Part shown: positions 26,186-34,620 of the stretch, piece after piece
How the letters are laid out: every line of letters starts with the position of its first letter
Position numbering within the stretch: position 1 is the stretch's first letter
NCBI RefSeq assembly: GCF_002993365.1
Contig: NZ_PVNP01000003.1
Coordinates: 1-64,000, forward strand
DNA length: 64,000 nt
Reading direction: 5' to 3'
Source: Marisediminitalea alba
Lineage (GTDB): Bacteria; Pseudomonadota; Gammaproteobacteria; Enterobacterales; Alteromonadaceae
Translations under genes and position numbers: made by a program
Notes under the pieces: model-generated
Databases searched by the model: none
Told to the model about the DNA's origin: nothing
Seen by the model: the letters and a program-made list of their open reading frames with translations, nothing else

Positions 26186-27253
26186 TTAGCTCTCCAGCGT
26201 ATCGCGATTAAGTACTCTTACCTCAGAGCCGTCGCGTACCCGCAGCGTGCCTTCAACGATAATTTGTTCGCCCGCATTCAGGCCATTAACGATTTGCACC
26301 CAGCCAGGGCGACGCTCGCCAACCATGACCTCGCGCTCGGAGACGACGTTATTCTCGGCCACCACGTATACAAACTGCTTATCGGCATTGGGCACCAGGG
26401 CTTCTTCCGGGATCACCAGCGTATCGAGAACCTGCTTTTCAATAGTGACTTGCATAAGCATGCCCGGGCGCAGCTCTGCCTCGGGATTGTTAATTACGGC
26501 ACGGGATAAAATAGAGCGGGTAACCGGGTCGATACGCGAGTCCATGGCAACAATCTCGCCGCTGAATTCACGGCCCGGATAGGCTACCGATGTAGCCGTT
26601 ACTTTCTGACCGATAGCCATACTGGCTAAATGATTCTCAGCTACGTTAAAATCCACCTTGATAACACTGATATCATCCAGCGTGGTAATTTCATCGGCGG
26701 GACGAACCAGCGAACCAACGCTGACCCGGCGAATACCAAGACGACCATTAAATGGCGCTTTGATTTGCAAGTCATCCAGTTGCGCATTGGCAACCGCTAT
26801 TTGCGCTTCAAGGGATTTTACCAGGGCCTGCTGCTCATCCAGTAATTGTTCCGAAGCAGCACTGGTGCTGGCCAGGTTTTTAATTCGGCTCAGCTGGCGT
26901 TTAGCCTCTTCCAGGCTTACCTGTAACTGCGCCACCCGGGCGACTTCTTCTTTATTGTTCAGTTGTACCAGCAGTTGACCGGCTTCGACCTTATCACCGT
27001 CATCAAATAACACACGGGTTACCGTGTCGGCTACCTGGGCCGTAAGGGTTACGGATTCATTCGCAGTGGCAGTTCCCAGCGCATCGATGGTAACCGGAAA
27101 CAATTTATTGCTGACTTCGTAAACCTTAACCGGCGTCAGTTTTTTTGTCATCGTCTGACCGGCTTGCTCCTGAGGCCAGTTTAAAAAAGCCAGCAACCCA
27201 ACCAGTAACACCAAACCCAACAACAGTGGCGACAGCTTTTTACCCAATGCCAT
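26186..27253 (-). CDS. RND efflux periplasmic adaptor (membrane fusion protein)
   Basis: A 355-residue adaptor with an N-terminal hydrophobic anchor (LSPLLLGLVLLVGLLAFL), split lipoyl halves (VTRVLFDDGDKVEAGQLLVQLN and LQIKAPFNGRLGIRRVSVG), a short coiled-coil hairpin between them, and beta-barrel and membrane-proximal parts ending EQIIVEGTLRVRDGSEV. The frame opens at 27292, but ATG 27253 has CAGGA six bases upstream. It is the first gene of a two-gene operon with the transporter. No dedicated regulator lies next to it; the neighbour on the other side is a divergent NUDIX gene. Confidence 0.92.
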   Translation of the reverse strand: MALGKKLSPLLLGLVLLVGLLAFLNWPQEQAGQTMTKKLTPVKVYEVSNKLFPVTIDALGTATANESVTLTAQVADTVTRVLFDDGDKVEAGQLLVQLNNKEEVARVAQLQVSLEEAKRQLSRIKNLASTSAASEQLLDEQQALVKSLEAQIAVANAQLDDLQIKAPFNGRLGIRRVSVGSLVRPADEITTLDDISVIKVDFNVAENHLASMAIGQKVTATSVAYPGREFSGEIVAMDSRIDPVTRSILSRAVINNPEAELRPGMLMQVTIEKQVLDTLVIPEEALVPNADKQFVYVVAENNVVSEREVMVGERRPGWVQIVNGLNAGEQIIVEGTLRVRDGSEVRVLNRDTLES

Positions 27254-27318
27254 AATCAATCCTGCTATACTGGTACCCAGGATTATTGTCATCAGCGGGC
27301 ACCGGAACTTAATAATAA

Positions 27319-27876
27319 ATGTTAACCAACGGCTTAATTTTACCCGATAACCTCAGTAAGGGAGCGCGTTTAACAGCAATAATCTGTGTTTTAACGTTTT
27401 TCGGTTGCCACCCCCTGCCCCCGTCTGCACCGAGCTGCAGAATTTCTGAAAATGCCAGCCCGTTGCCCCCCTTACCAGAAGCTACTGCTGCAGCATGTCT
27501 TATTCGCATAGATAACAGCGTGTTGATGGTCAGGCACCGTTTGTCCGGTAAGCTGGATTTCCCGGCTGGCGGCCTACAGGGCGATGAAAGTCTGCGTTGC
27601 GCGGCACACCGGGAAACCTGGGAAGAAACGGGGTTTAACCTTGAGGTAGGCAAGCTGCTTACCTATTCCTCCTCAGGAATGCCAGTATTCCATTGCACAG
27701 GCGATGCTTCCATGGCGGCGCTGGCCGAGCAGGTGCCAGCGCCAGACTGGGCTAAAATAGAGGTAACCGGGCTGATTCGGGTAAACCCATTTGAGATAAC
27801 AGACGAAGCATTAAGATTTAATGATGATCTGATCCCGCTCCGTGATGCGTTTGTACAGGCAGGAGAAGAAGATTAG
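27319..27876 (+). CDS. NUDIX hydrolase with an export signal, possibly a lipoprotein
   Basis: This 185-residue protein starts with a hydrophobic leader ending in FFGC (Cys30), a plausible lipobox, followed by a proline-rich linker. The NUDIX box is complete at 84-106: G-x5-E90-x7-R98-E99-T-W-E102-E103-T-G105-F106. An exported NUDIX enzyme is unusual because most act on cytosolic nucleotides. I recall related NUDIX domains fused to a PAP2 phosphatase in some gammaproteobacteria, but no such domain follows here. The start ATG has no strong ribosome binding site. It is divergent from the RND adaptor with a 65-bp gap. Confidence 0.78.
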   Translation: MLTNGLILPDNLSKGARLTAIICVLTFFGCHPLPPSAPSCRISENASPLPPLPEATAAACLIRIDNSVLMVRHRLSGKLDFPAGGLQGDESLRCAAHRETWEETGFNLEVGKLLTYSSSGMPVFHCTGDASMAALAEQVPAPDWAKIEVTGLIRVNPFEITDEALRFNDDLIPLRDAFVQAGEED

Positions 27877-28000
27877 CCAGCCGGTTGTTGCTTTATTGCG
27901 CTGGCTCAAGTTAATGACACACTGTGATTTTGCATTTCATACAGGCGTTGTATGGTAACACCACCACACAATCAGACCTGATTGAACAAAGGAGAATGTT

Positions 28001-29761
28001 ATGCCGGCATACACCCCGCCACTCGCTGATTTTACTTTTCTGGTGAAAGACTGGCTGAAAATTGATGCACTTTATCAGTCATTAGGACTGGAAGAATTCG
28101 ATGCAGAACTGGCATTGGAGGTTATAGAGCAAGGCGGTAAATTTGCCACGGACGTAGTCGCGCCGCTCAACCGTGAGGGCGACGAACAGGGTTGTAAGCT
28201 AAGCAACGGCCAGGTAGTAACCCCTGATGGCTTTGCTGCAGCCTATCAAAGTTATGTGGATAATGGCTGGAATGCAATGCTCGGCGATATTGAGTATGGC
28301 GGTCAGGGGCTCCCCTATTCGATGGCCGTACCGGTGCATGAAATGCTGAATTCAGCCAACCTTAGCTGGCGCTTAACCACCATGCTTACCGAAAGTGCCG
28401 TGCTTGCCGTCACCAAGCATGCTTCTGATGAACTCAAAGCACAGTATCTGGAAAAGCTGGTCAGTGGCCAGTGGACCGGTACCATGAACCTTACCGAACC
28501 GCAGGCCGGCAGCGATCTGAGCCTGCTATCGACCAAAGCAGAGCCCAATGATGACGGCAGTTACAAGATAACCGGTAGTAAAATTTTCATCACCGCCGGC
28601 GATCATGACTGGACTGAAAATATCGTGCACATGGTGCTGGCACGCTTACCGGATGCGCCGGCAGGAGTGAAAGGCATCAGCCTGTTTCTGGTACCTAAAT
28701 TCCTGCTCAACGACAACGGCAATCCGGGCGAGCGTAATGCCCTGGCGCCCAGTGCGCTGGAAAAGAAAATGGGTATTAAAGCCAGCCCTACCTGCGTAAT
28801 GAATTTCGACGGCGCTAAAGGCTGGCTGGTTGGCGAGCCCCACTGCGGTCTGGCCTGCATGTTTACCATGATGAATGATGCCCGTTTTCAGGTGGGTCTT
28901 GAGGGGCTAGGGGCTTCAGAGGCCTCCTTTCAGGGCGCATTAACTTATGCACGGGAACGTCTTCAATCCCGCGCACCACAAGGCGTACAACAACCGGATG
29001 ACAAAGCTGATGCAATTGTTTATCAACCCGATATTGCCCGCATGCTGCTCACCCAAAAAGCATTAACCGAAGGTAACCGGGCACTGGCAATGCTGTATGC
29101 CAAATATATGGACATAGCGCATAACTCAAGCGACGAAGCGCATGACAATGCTGAAGCCATCCTGCAGTTTCTTACACCTATCTGCAAAGCCTTTATGACC
29201 GATACCGGGTTAGAGTCCACCAGCCTGGGCATTCAGATATTCGGCGGCCATGGCTATATTCGCGAATGGGGTATGGAACAACTTATGCGTGATGTGCGCA
29301 TTGCCATGCTCTATGAGGGCACCAACGGTATTCAGTCGCTCGACCTGATTGGCCGCAAACTGACCCGCGACCGGGGCGACATGCTGGGTATTACACGTAA
29401 CGCTTTTGCCGAATTAGTGGCCGGCATGGCCAGCGGCGAAGCCCAGCAGCACGCATCGGCTTTACTGGACGAGTGGTATCAGACCTCATTACAGGTAAAA
29501 GCGTTTTCGGCAGTGGATGCTGCCGGTGGTGCCTGTGATTATCTGGCCTACAGCGGTTACTGCCTGCTTGGCGTTTTATGGTATTCCATGGCAGATTGTG
29601 CGGCACAAGGCGATAACCCGGTGCTGGCCGCTGGCAAACAAAAAACCTGTGACTTTTATATTCAGCGTCTGTTGCCACGAACCGCTGCTCACAAGGCTGC
29701 GCTGTTAGAATCTGCAGACACCTTACTGGCCGTTGAGGGCAGTGAGTTCGACTACCTGTAA
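28001..29761 (+). CDS. Acyl-CoA dehydrogenase
   Basis: A 586-residue FAD enzyme that oxidises acyl-CoA to trans-2-enoyl-CoA in fatty acid breakdown. The central FAD/substrate segment (WTGTMNLTEPQAGSDLSLLSTKA) and the C-terminal signature (GGHGYIREWGMEQLMRDVRIAMLYEGTNGIQSLDL) are clear. The catalytic glutamate is expected in YEGTNG. A further 140-residue C-terminal extension is typical of the long subgroup that includes FadE5-like enzymes. AAGGAG precedes the start closely. It stands alone and ends at an intrinsic terminator. Confidence 0.92.
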   Translation: MPAYTPPLADFTFLVKDWLKIDALYQSLGLEEFDAELALEVIEQGGKFATDVVAPLNREGDEQGCKLSNGQVVTPDGFAAAYQSYVDNGWNAMLGDIEYGGQGLPYSMAVPVHEMLNSANLSWRLTTMLTESAVLAVTKHASDELKAQYLEKLVSGQWTGTMNLTEPQAGSDLSLLSTKAEPNDDGSYKITGSKIFITAGDHDWTENIVHMVLARLPDAPAGVKGISLFLVPKFLLNDNGNPGERNALAPSALEKKMGIKASPTCVMNFDGAKGWLVGEPHCGLACMFTMMNDARFQVGLEGLGASEASFQGALTYARERLQSRAPQGVQQPDDKADAIVYQPDIARMLLTQKALTEGNRALAMLYAKYMDIAHNSSDEAHDNAEAILQFLTPICKAFMTDTGLESTSLGIQIFGGHGYIREWGMEQLMRDVRIAMLYEGTNGIQSLDLIGRKLTRDRGDMLGITRNAFAELVAGMASGEAQQHASALLDEWYQTSLQVKAFSAVDAAGGACDYLAYSGYCLLGVLWYSMADCAAQGDNPVLAAGKQKTCDFYIQRLLPRTAAHKAALLESADTLLAVEGSEFDYL

Positions 29762-29781
29762 GCCTGTATTAGACCGATAAA

Positions 29782-29803
29782 AAAGGCCGCTGAGCGGCCT
29801 TTC
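29782..29803. terminator. Bidirectional intrinsic terminator
   Basis: AAAGGCCGC and GCGGCCTTT flank a TGA loop. There are A and T runs on both sides. It lies 21 bp after the acyl-CoA dehydrogenase stop and 7 bp before the end of the convergent DUF3016 gene. Confidence 0.85.
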
Positions 29804-29809
29804 TAACAC

Positions 29810-30346
29810 TTAGTTTTTCGCGATAGTATCTTCAAATTCATCATCAAACCAACGTTTGATCATGTCTTTTTCATAACGGAACTGATCGCTGCTGCGGGCG
29901 CGGCTTATACGATTCATAAAAGCCATTTCTTTTATCTTTACATCAGCAGACTTCACCACTTTGTCGCCTTCTTTCAGTTGGTAACTAAACTCCATCCGCG
30001 GGATATACACTGTATCGATAATACGGATATCGAAAGCTCCCGCGCGCATGGTTGGCCAGACTTCCCCGGCTAAATCCAGATCGGTAACAGTTACCTCAAG
30101 TGTCTGACCTTCCGGTAAGGCTTCAGCCAGTTTATTAAAGTATTCATCCAGCGACTTAAATACGCGGTTACGAAAACTTTTGCGCGATTCGTTACTTGGT
30201 CTGACATCGGTATATGACTTGGGGTCTTGCCAGGTAATTTCGACTTTCGTCTCTGCCGCTTCAGCAGTGCTTTTTTGGGCCAGAGTGGCGCCAGAAAATA
30301 CCATGAGCGCAGGTACCAATAACCACGACGCTTTTATATTTCGCAT
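29810..30346 (-). CDS. DUF3016 family exported protein
   Basis: A 178-residue protein with a signal peptide (to about TLAQ). The pattern VEITWQDPKSYTDVRPSNESRKSFRNRVFKSLDEYF, a VTDLDLAGEVWP segment and a charged C-terminus ending RYEKDMIKRWFDDEF fit DUF3016, found mostly in marine gammaproteobacteria. Its function is unknown; it should be periplasmic. It has its own promoter region of about 150 bp and shares a terminator with the convergent acyl-CoA dehydrogenase gene. Confidence 0.8.
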   Translation of the reverse strand: MRNIKASWLLVPALMVFSGATLAQKSTAEAAETKVEITWQDPKSYTDVRPSNESRKSFRNRVFKSLDEYFNKLAEALPEGQTLEVTVTDLDLAGEVWPTMRAGAFDIRIIDTVYIPRMEFSYQLKEGDKVVKSADVKIKEMAFMNRISRARSSDQFRYEKDMIKRWFDDEFEDTIAKN

Positions 30347-30494
30347 TGTAGGGTCCCCCCGAAGGTGTGATTAGAAGTCAGAGTATATACGTACTCAGTT
30401 AACTATTAGAACAATAAACCGCCAAAAAGTTTAACGGTTTATCGTATCTTTGAGCCTATCAGTCTTCACCTGAACCGGGGATGAACAGGAGCAA

Positions 30495-30869
30495 TCAGCT
30501 ATTTTGCGTGTCGGTATTCAACACCGGTGAACGGCGAATCTCAGAGCAAAACGTGTGAAGCGTCACGCCGTGGATGTAAGGATTTCTGTCTGTATTTTCA
30601 CAATAAGCATCATAGAATTGCAGCGTTCTGACTCGTGAGGACAGTACCGTATCGAGATAGTCTTTCTGATAAGGACGCATTGCCGAATACTGCACTGCCA
30701 GACTGTCTTTAATTTCAGCCAGCTGCTGGCGCTCTTCACGCGTAGCGATCTCTTCCATCCAGTCACTCAGCGTAGCCTGAACGTCAGAAAATAAATACTG
30801 AACAAACGGTAGCTGTAATACCACTACCAAAATAGCGATTTCAATGATGACAGCGATTGAACGAAACAT
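30495..30869 (-). CDS. Small membrane-anchored protein of unknown function
   Basis: I do not recognise this 124-residue protein. It begins with one hydrophobic helix (about residues 4-26), followed by a charged, helical segment rich in E, R and Q (SDWMEEIATREERQQLAEIKD) that may form a coiled coil. A C-terminal part has two cysteines, in YCENTDRNPY and HTFCSEI. The topology with most of the chain in the periplasm would allow a disulfide. It stands alone, with ccoG divergent on the other side. Confidence 0.65.
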   Translation of the reverse strand: MFRSIAVIIEIAILVVVLQLPFVQYLFSDVQATLSDWMEEIATREERQQLAEIKDSLAVQYSAMRPYQKDYLDTVLSSRVRTLQFYDAYCENTDRNPYIHGVTLHTFCSEIRRSPVLNTDTQNS

Positions 30870-31074
30870 GCTTTATACTTCTCCCAAACTAGTGAGCCAA
30901 GTTTATCCCACGTCTAACCATTTAATAAGGTACGTGTTTTATACGTAGTTATTAAGAGTTATAGCTGTACTGGATAGTTCATTTTTTCGCCTGACCCGTT
31001 TATCGCTGCCCTGGCACCAAGTGTGTACACCTAAAAAATACGTTACACTGTCGCCGCGGCGAATCAGACTGCGA

Positions 31075-31115
31075 TTGATCTATATTAAGTAAAATTAATA
31101 TATGACAGGTATACT
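31075..31115 (+). promoter_or_regulatory. FNR/Anr-type site and -10 element upstream of ccoG
   Basis: TTGATCTATATTAA (31075-31088) matches the FNR consensus TTGAT-N4-ATCAA at nine of ten fixed positions. TATACT (31110-31115) lies downstream. The predicted transcription start near 31122-31123 puts the site centre at about -41.5, the class II activator position. FNR control of cbb3 oxidase assembly genes is well known, which supports the call. Confidence 0.65.
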
Positions 31116-31154
31116 GCTGCCGTAATCATGTTTAGCTTCAGTGAAGGTAGTCCC

Positions 31155-32588
31155 ATGAACGATCAAATCCCGGTGAAAAATGTTACTCCGGTAAAAGTTC
31201 ACAAACCCGAAAAACTCGACGAGTCAAAACGCTATACGGCGCGCGATCGAATTTATGTACGGTCGGTTAAAGGCCCGTTAGAAAACTTCCGTCGCTTCTT
31301 CGGCTTCTTTTTTATTGCCTTATTCGTTGCCATCCCCTGGATCCAGTATGACGGCCATCAGGCTGTGCTGCTGAATATTGTGGATCAGCGCTTTACGATT
31401 TTCTCACTGACCCTGTGGCCACAGGATCTGACGCTGCTGGCTTATATCTTTATTGTGTCTGCCTTCGCACTGTTTTTTATAACTACCTTTGCAGGCCGGG
31501 TTTGGTGTGGCTTTATGTGCCCGCAGACTACCTGGACTTACATATACGTATGGTTTGAAGAATTCTTCGAAGGTAACCGTAACAAGCGTATTAAGCTGGA
31601 CGAACGCCCAATGGACTTCGATAAGTTCTGGCGCAAAGCGGCCAAGCATACCGCCTGGGTTCTGGTTGCCTTGCTCACGGCGATGACCTTTGTTGGCTAC
31701 TTCACTCCAGTGGCTCAGCTTTACGTAGACTTCTTTACCTTCAACACCAGTTTCTGGGCCGGCTTCTCAATTATATTCTTTACCGTTTGTACTTATGGTA
31801 ATGCCGGCTGGATGCGCGAAATTATGTGTACGCACATGTGCCCATATGCTCGTTTCCAGTCAGCGATGTTTGATAAAGATACCTTTACCGTATCTTACGA
31901 CGCCAGCCGCGGTGAACAGCGTGGTCCCCGCTCTCGTAAACTGGCCCATGAAGACTTGGCTGAAAAAGGCCTGGGCGAATGTATCGACTGTAACCTTTGT
32001 GTGCAGGTATGCCCTACCGGCATCGATATTCGTAACGGCTTACAATACGAGTGCATTAACTGTGGTGCCTGTGTGGATGCCTGTAACGGCGTAATGGAAA
32101 AAATGGACTATCCCAAAGGGCTGATCAGCTTTACCTCAGAGCACGAACTGGCTGGCGGTACTACTCATATCGTTCGCCCTAAACTGGTAGGTTACCTGGT
32201 GGTACTACTGGTAATGTGCGGTCTGCTGGTTGCGGATATCGTAACCCGGGTGCCTCTGGAAGTGGATATTATTCGCGACCGTAACTCCCTGTACCGCGAA
32301 AATATGAATGGCGACATTGAGAATGTGTACACCCTTAAAGTCCTCAATAAATCACAAACTGAACACACTTATACAATTAAGGTAGAAGGTTTGGCGGAAT
32401 ACGAGTACATTGGCGAACAAGTTGTTACCGTGGGTGGCGGCGAGGTATACAGTCTGCCTGTATCTGTCGCAACTGACCCCTACAACCTGTCTGACCGGGT
32501 TACCGAAATATACTTTAATGTTTCCACTACCGAAGCAGACGGCACTGTTGTAGAGGTTAGCGAGCCATCGAAATTCCTTTATCGATAA
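31155..32588 (+). CDS. Cytochrome c oxidase (cbb3) accessory protein CcoG
   Basis: A 477-residue membrane protein with two 4Fe-4S motifs: C276-x2-C279-x2-C282-x3-C286-P and C300-x2-C303-x2-C306-x3-C310. It also has NapH-like cysteine pairs in GRVWCGFMCPQTTW and CTHMCPYARFQ, several transmembrane helices, and an Ig-like periplasmic C-terminal domain. CcoG helps deliver copper to the cbb3 oxidase by reduction. The frame opens at 31128, but ATG 31155 has GAAGG upstream. The ccoNOPQ and ccoHIS genes are not in the window. Probable FNR control is noted separately. Confidence 0.92.
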   Translation: MNDQIPVKNVTPVKVHKPEKLDESKRYTARDRIYVRSVKGPLENFRRFFGFFFIALFVAIPWIQYDGHQAVLLNIVDQRFTIFSLTLWPQDLTLLAYIFIVSAFALFFITTFAGRVWCGFMCPQTTWTYIYVWFEEFFEGNRNKRIKLDERPMDFDKFWRKAAKHTAWVLVALLTAMTFVGYFTPVAQLYVDFFTFNTSFWAGFSIIFFTVCTYGNAGWMREIMCTHMCPYARFQSAMFDKDTFTVSYDASRGEQRGPRSRKLAHEDLAEKGLGECIDCNLCVQVCPTGIDIRNGLQYECINCGACVDACNGVMEKMDYPKGLISFTSEHELAGGTTHIVRPKLVGYLVVLLVMCGLLVADIVTRVPLEVDIIRDRNSLYRENMNGDIENVYTLKVLNKSQTEHTYTIKVEGLAEYEYIGEQVVTVGGGEVYSLPVSVATDPYNLSDRVTEIYFNVSTTEADGTVVEVSEPSKFLYR

Positions 32589-32600
32589 ACAGGCCTTAAT

Positions 32601-33575
32601 GTGAGTGACTTTACCTTTGCCGAACTGTCACCCGATATGATCCTTGCCGCACTGGAACAGTGCGGCATTTTTCCTCAATCAGGACTCCTTGCGCTAAACA
32701 GTTACGAAAACCGGGTCTACCAGTTTTTGAGTGATGAACAAAAGCGCTACGTAGTGAAGTTCTATCGCCCCCAGCGATGGACTAACGAACAGATTCTGGA
32801 AGAACATGCCTTCAGCCAGGCGCTTGCCGATGCAGAAATCCCGGTGGTTGCCCCACTTGCCCATCAGGGTCAAACACTGCACTTTGCCGAGCAGTATCGC
32901 TTTGCCTTATTTAATTCCGTGGGCGGCCGTCAGTTTGAACTGGATAATCTCGACCATCTGGAATGGATGGGTCGTTTTATTGGCCGCATGCATAAGGTAG
33001 CCAGCAGTACACCTTTCACGCACCGTCCGACCATGGATATTGAAAGTTACCTGACCAAACCAAGGCAAACCCTGGCCAGCAGTACGCTGTTACCGGAGTC
33101 ACTGCATACCGCGTTTTTCACCATACTCGATCAGGTTATTGAGCTCACCCAAGAGTTGTATCAGCCAGGCCAACTGATTCGACTGCACGGCGATTGCCAT
33201 GCCGGTAATATTCTGTGGCGTGACGGCCCGATGTTTGTCGACCTGGATGACAGCCGCATGGGGCCGGCGGTTCAGGACTTATGGATGATGCTGAACGGCG
33301 ACCGCTCGCAGCAGCAGATGCAGCTTGAAACCCTGATAGAATCCTATGAGGAGTTCTGTGAGTTCGACAGCAAGGAACTGGCATTAATGGAACCATTGCG
33401 GGCCATGCGAATGGTGCATTATATGGCGTGGCTGTCTGACAGATGGGAAGATCCAGCGTTCCCGCGTGCCTTTCCCTGGTTTGCCGAAAACCGCTATTGG
33501 GAGCAGCAAATCCTGGCTCTGAAAGAGCAATTTGCTACGTTGCAGGAACCGCCACTCTCTTTGGTGCCGTACTAA
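32601..33575 (+). CDS. Stress response serine/threonine kinase SrkA (YihE)
   Basis: A 324-residue APH-like kinase. The catalytic loop HGDCHAGNILW and the metal site FVDLDD follow the choline/aminoglycoside kinase layout, and the N-terminal LNSYENRVYQF is typical of YihE. SrkA limits death after envelope and oxidative stress in enterobacteria. The start codon is GTG, 12 bp after the ccoG stop, so it is probably read from the ccoG promoter as well. In enterobacteria srkA precedes dsbA; here dsbA lies about 8 kb away. Confidence 0.9.
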   Translation: MSDFTFAELSPDMILAALEQCGIFPQSGLLALNSYENRVYQFLSDEQKRYVVKFYRPQRWTNEQILEEHAFSQALADAEIPVVAPLAHQGQTLHFAEQYRFALFNSVGGRQFELDNLDHLEWMGRFIGRMHKVASSTPFTHRPTMDIESYLTKPRQTLASSTLLPESLHTAFFTILDQVIELTQELYQPGQLIRLHGDCHAGNILWRDGPMFVDLDDSRMGPAVQDLWMMLNGDRSQQQMQLETLIESYEEFCEFDSKELALMEPLRAMRMVHYMAWLSDRWEDPAFPRAFPWFAENRYWEQQILALKEQFATLQEPPLSLVPY

Positions 33576-33589
33576 GTACGGACACCATC

Positions 33590-33618
33590 AAGCCGGAGAA
33601 TTATTCCCCGGCTTTTTT
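33590..33618 (+). terminator. Intrinsic terminator after srkA
   Basis: AAGCCGG (33590-33596) pairs with CCGGCTT (33608-33614), continued after one mismatch by GAA/TTC, and is followed by six Ts. The stem covers the stop codon of the convergent kinase gene (33601-33603). Confidence 0.85.
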
Positions 33619-34584
33619 ACTGCTTAACACTTCGATTTGATGTTTATCCGCCAGCGCATCAAAGGCACCGTAGCGAGACACTGCAATAGCACCACACTGC
33701 GTAGCAAAGCGCAAAGACGCCAGAATATTCTCAAAGTTTGCCACCCAGTGAGTAAACGATGCTTTATCCTGTACTTCGCCGGCCAGAGTAAATAAAAAGC
33801 CTCCCACAAAAGCATCACCTGCCGCGGTAGTATCGACTACCTGAGTTTTCGGTGTGGGATAAGTTCCATCGGTATCCCGGGTATAAAACGCTACCGGGTT
33901 AGCACCATCGGTAACCAGAATAAGCGATACGCCGCTGTCCAGCCACTGCTGTATGCTGGCGTCCACATTGGCTTCGCCATACAACTCCACCAGCTCTTCG
34001 TGACTGGCTTTAATCATATCCACTTTAGTGGCTGTCTCACTAATAAGCTTTGGTGCCAGGGCGGCATCATCCCAGAACGCCGGGCGCAGATTGATATCCA
34101 GACATAAAATACTACCGGCATCGCGAAACTGGTTGAGGGCATTTTCGGTTACCTTGCGCAATCCCGGTGTACTTACCGAGCCTGAACAAAAACTGATAAT
34201 ACGCGGCTCGGCAAACAATGCAGGCTCCAAATCGGCCTCAGATAAATCAGTATGAGCAGCGTTATCAATATAGAAATCGAAAGAGCGTTCGCCGCTATCA
34301 TCCAGCCCAACAAAAGCCAAAGCTGTTTTGCCCTGTTCAGAAAATCCGGTAAACCGGGTACTAACACCCAAATCAGCCAGCGTGCGATACAGGTATTCGC
34401 CAAATTGATCCTTGCCGAGCTTGCCGAATAACCCGCTGTTGCCCCCCAGCTTGGCAACGGCAACCGCTACATTGGCAGGTGCCCCACCGGCGAATTTTTT
34501 AAAACTCTCGGTAGCGCCTGTAGCATCCTGCTCTTTGGTTGAAAGCATATCTATTAATGCTTCGCCCATACATAAAACCTGCAT
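33601..34584 (-). CDS. PfkB-family sugar kinase (fructokinase-like)
   Basis: A 327-residue cytosolic kinase with the ribokinase/PfkB fold. The N-terminal signature includes FKKFAGGAPANVAVAVAKLGG and the C-terminal signature DTTAAGDAFVGGF carries the catalytic aspartate. The overall pattern is that of bacterial fructokinases, but ribokinase-like substrates cannot be excluded. It is the second gene after the carbohydrate porin (36-bp gap), in a sugar-uptake locus with a ROK regulator and a FucP-like transporter. Confidence 0.87.
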   Translation of the reverse strand: MQVLCMGEALIDMLSTKEQDATGATESFKKFAGGAPANVAVAVAKLGGNSGLFGKLGKDQFGEYLYRTLADLGVSTRFTGFSEQGKTALAFVGLDDSGERSFDFYIDNAAHTDLSEADLEPALFAEPRIISFCSGSVSTPGLRKVTENALNQFRDAGSILCLDINLRPAFWDDAALAPKLISETATKVDMIKASHEELVELYGEANVDASIQQWLDSGVSLILVTDGANPVAFYTRDTDGTYPTPKTQVVDTTAAGDAFVGGFLFTLAGEVQDKASFTHWVANFENILASLRFATQCGAIAVSRYGAFDALADKHQIEVLSSKKAGE

Positions 34585-34620
34585 ATGTTTTCTCCTGTTG
34601 GATGTCAGAGAAGTGTGAAA

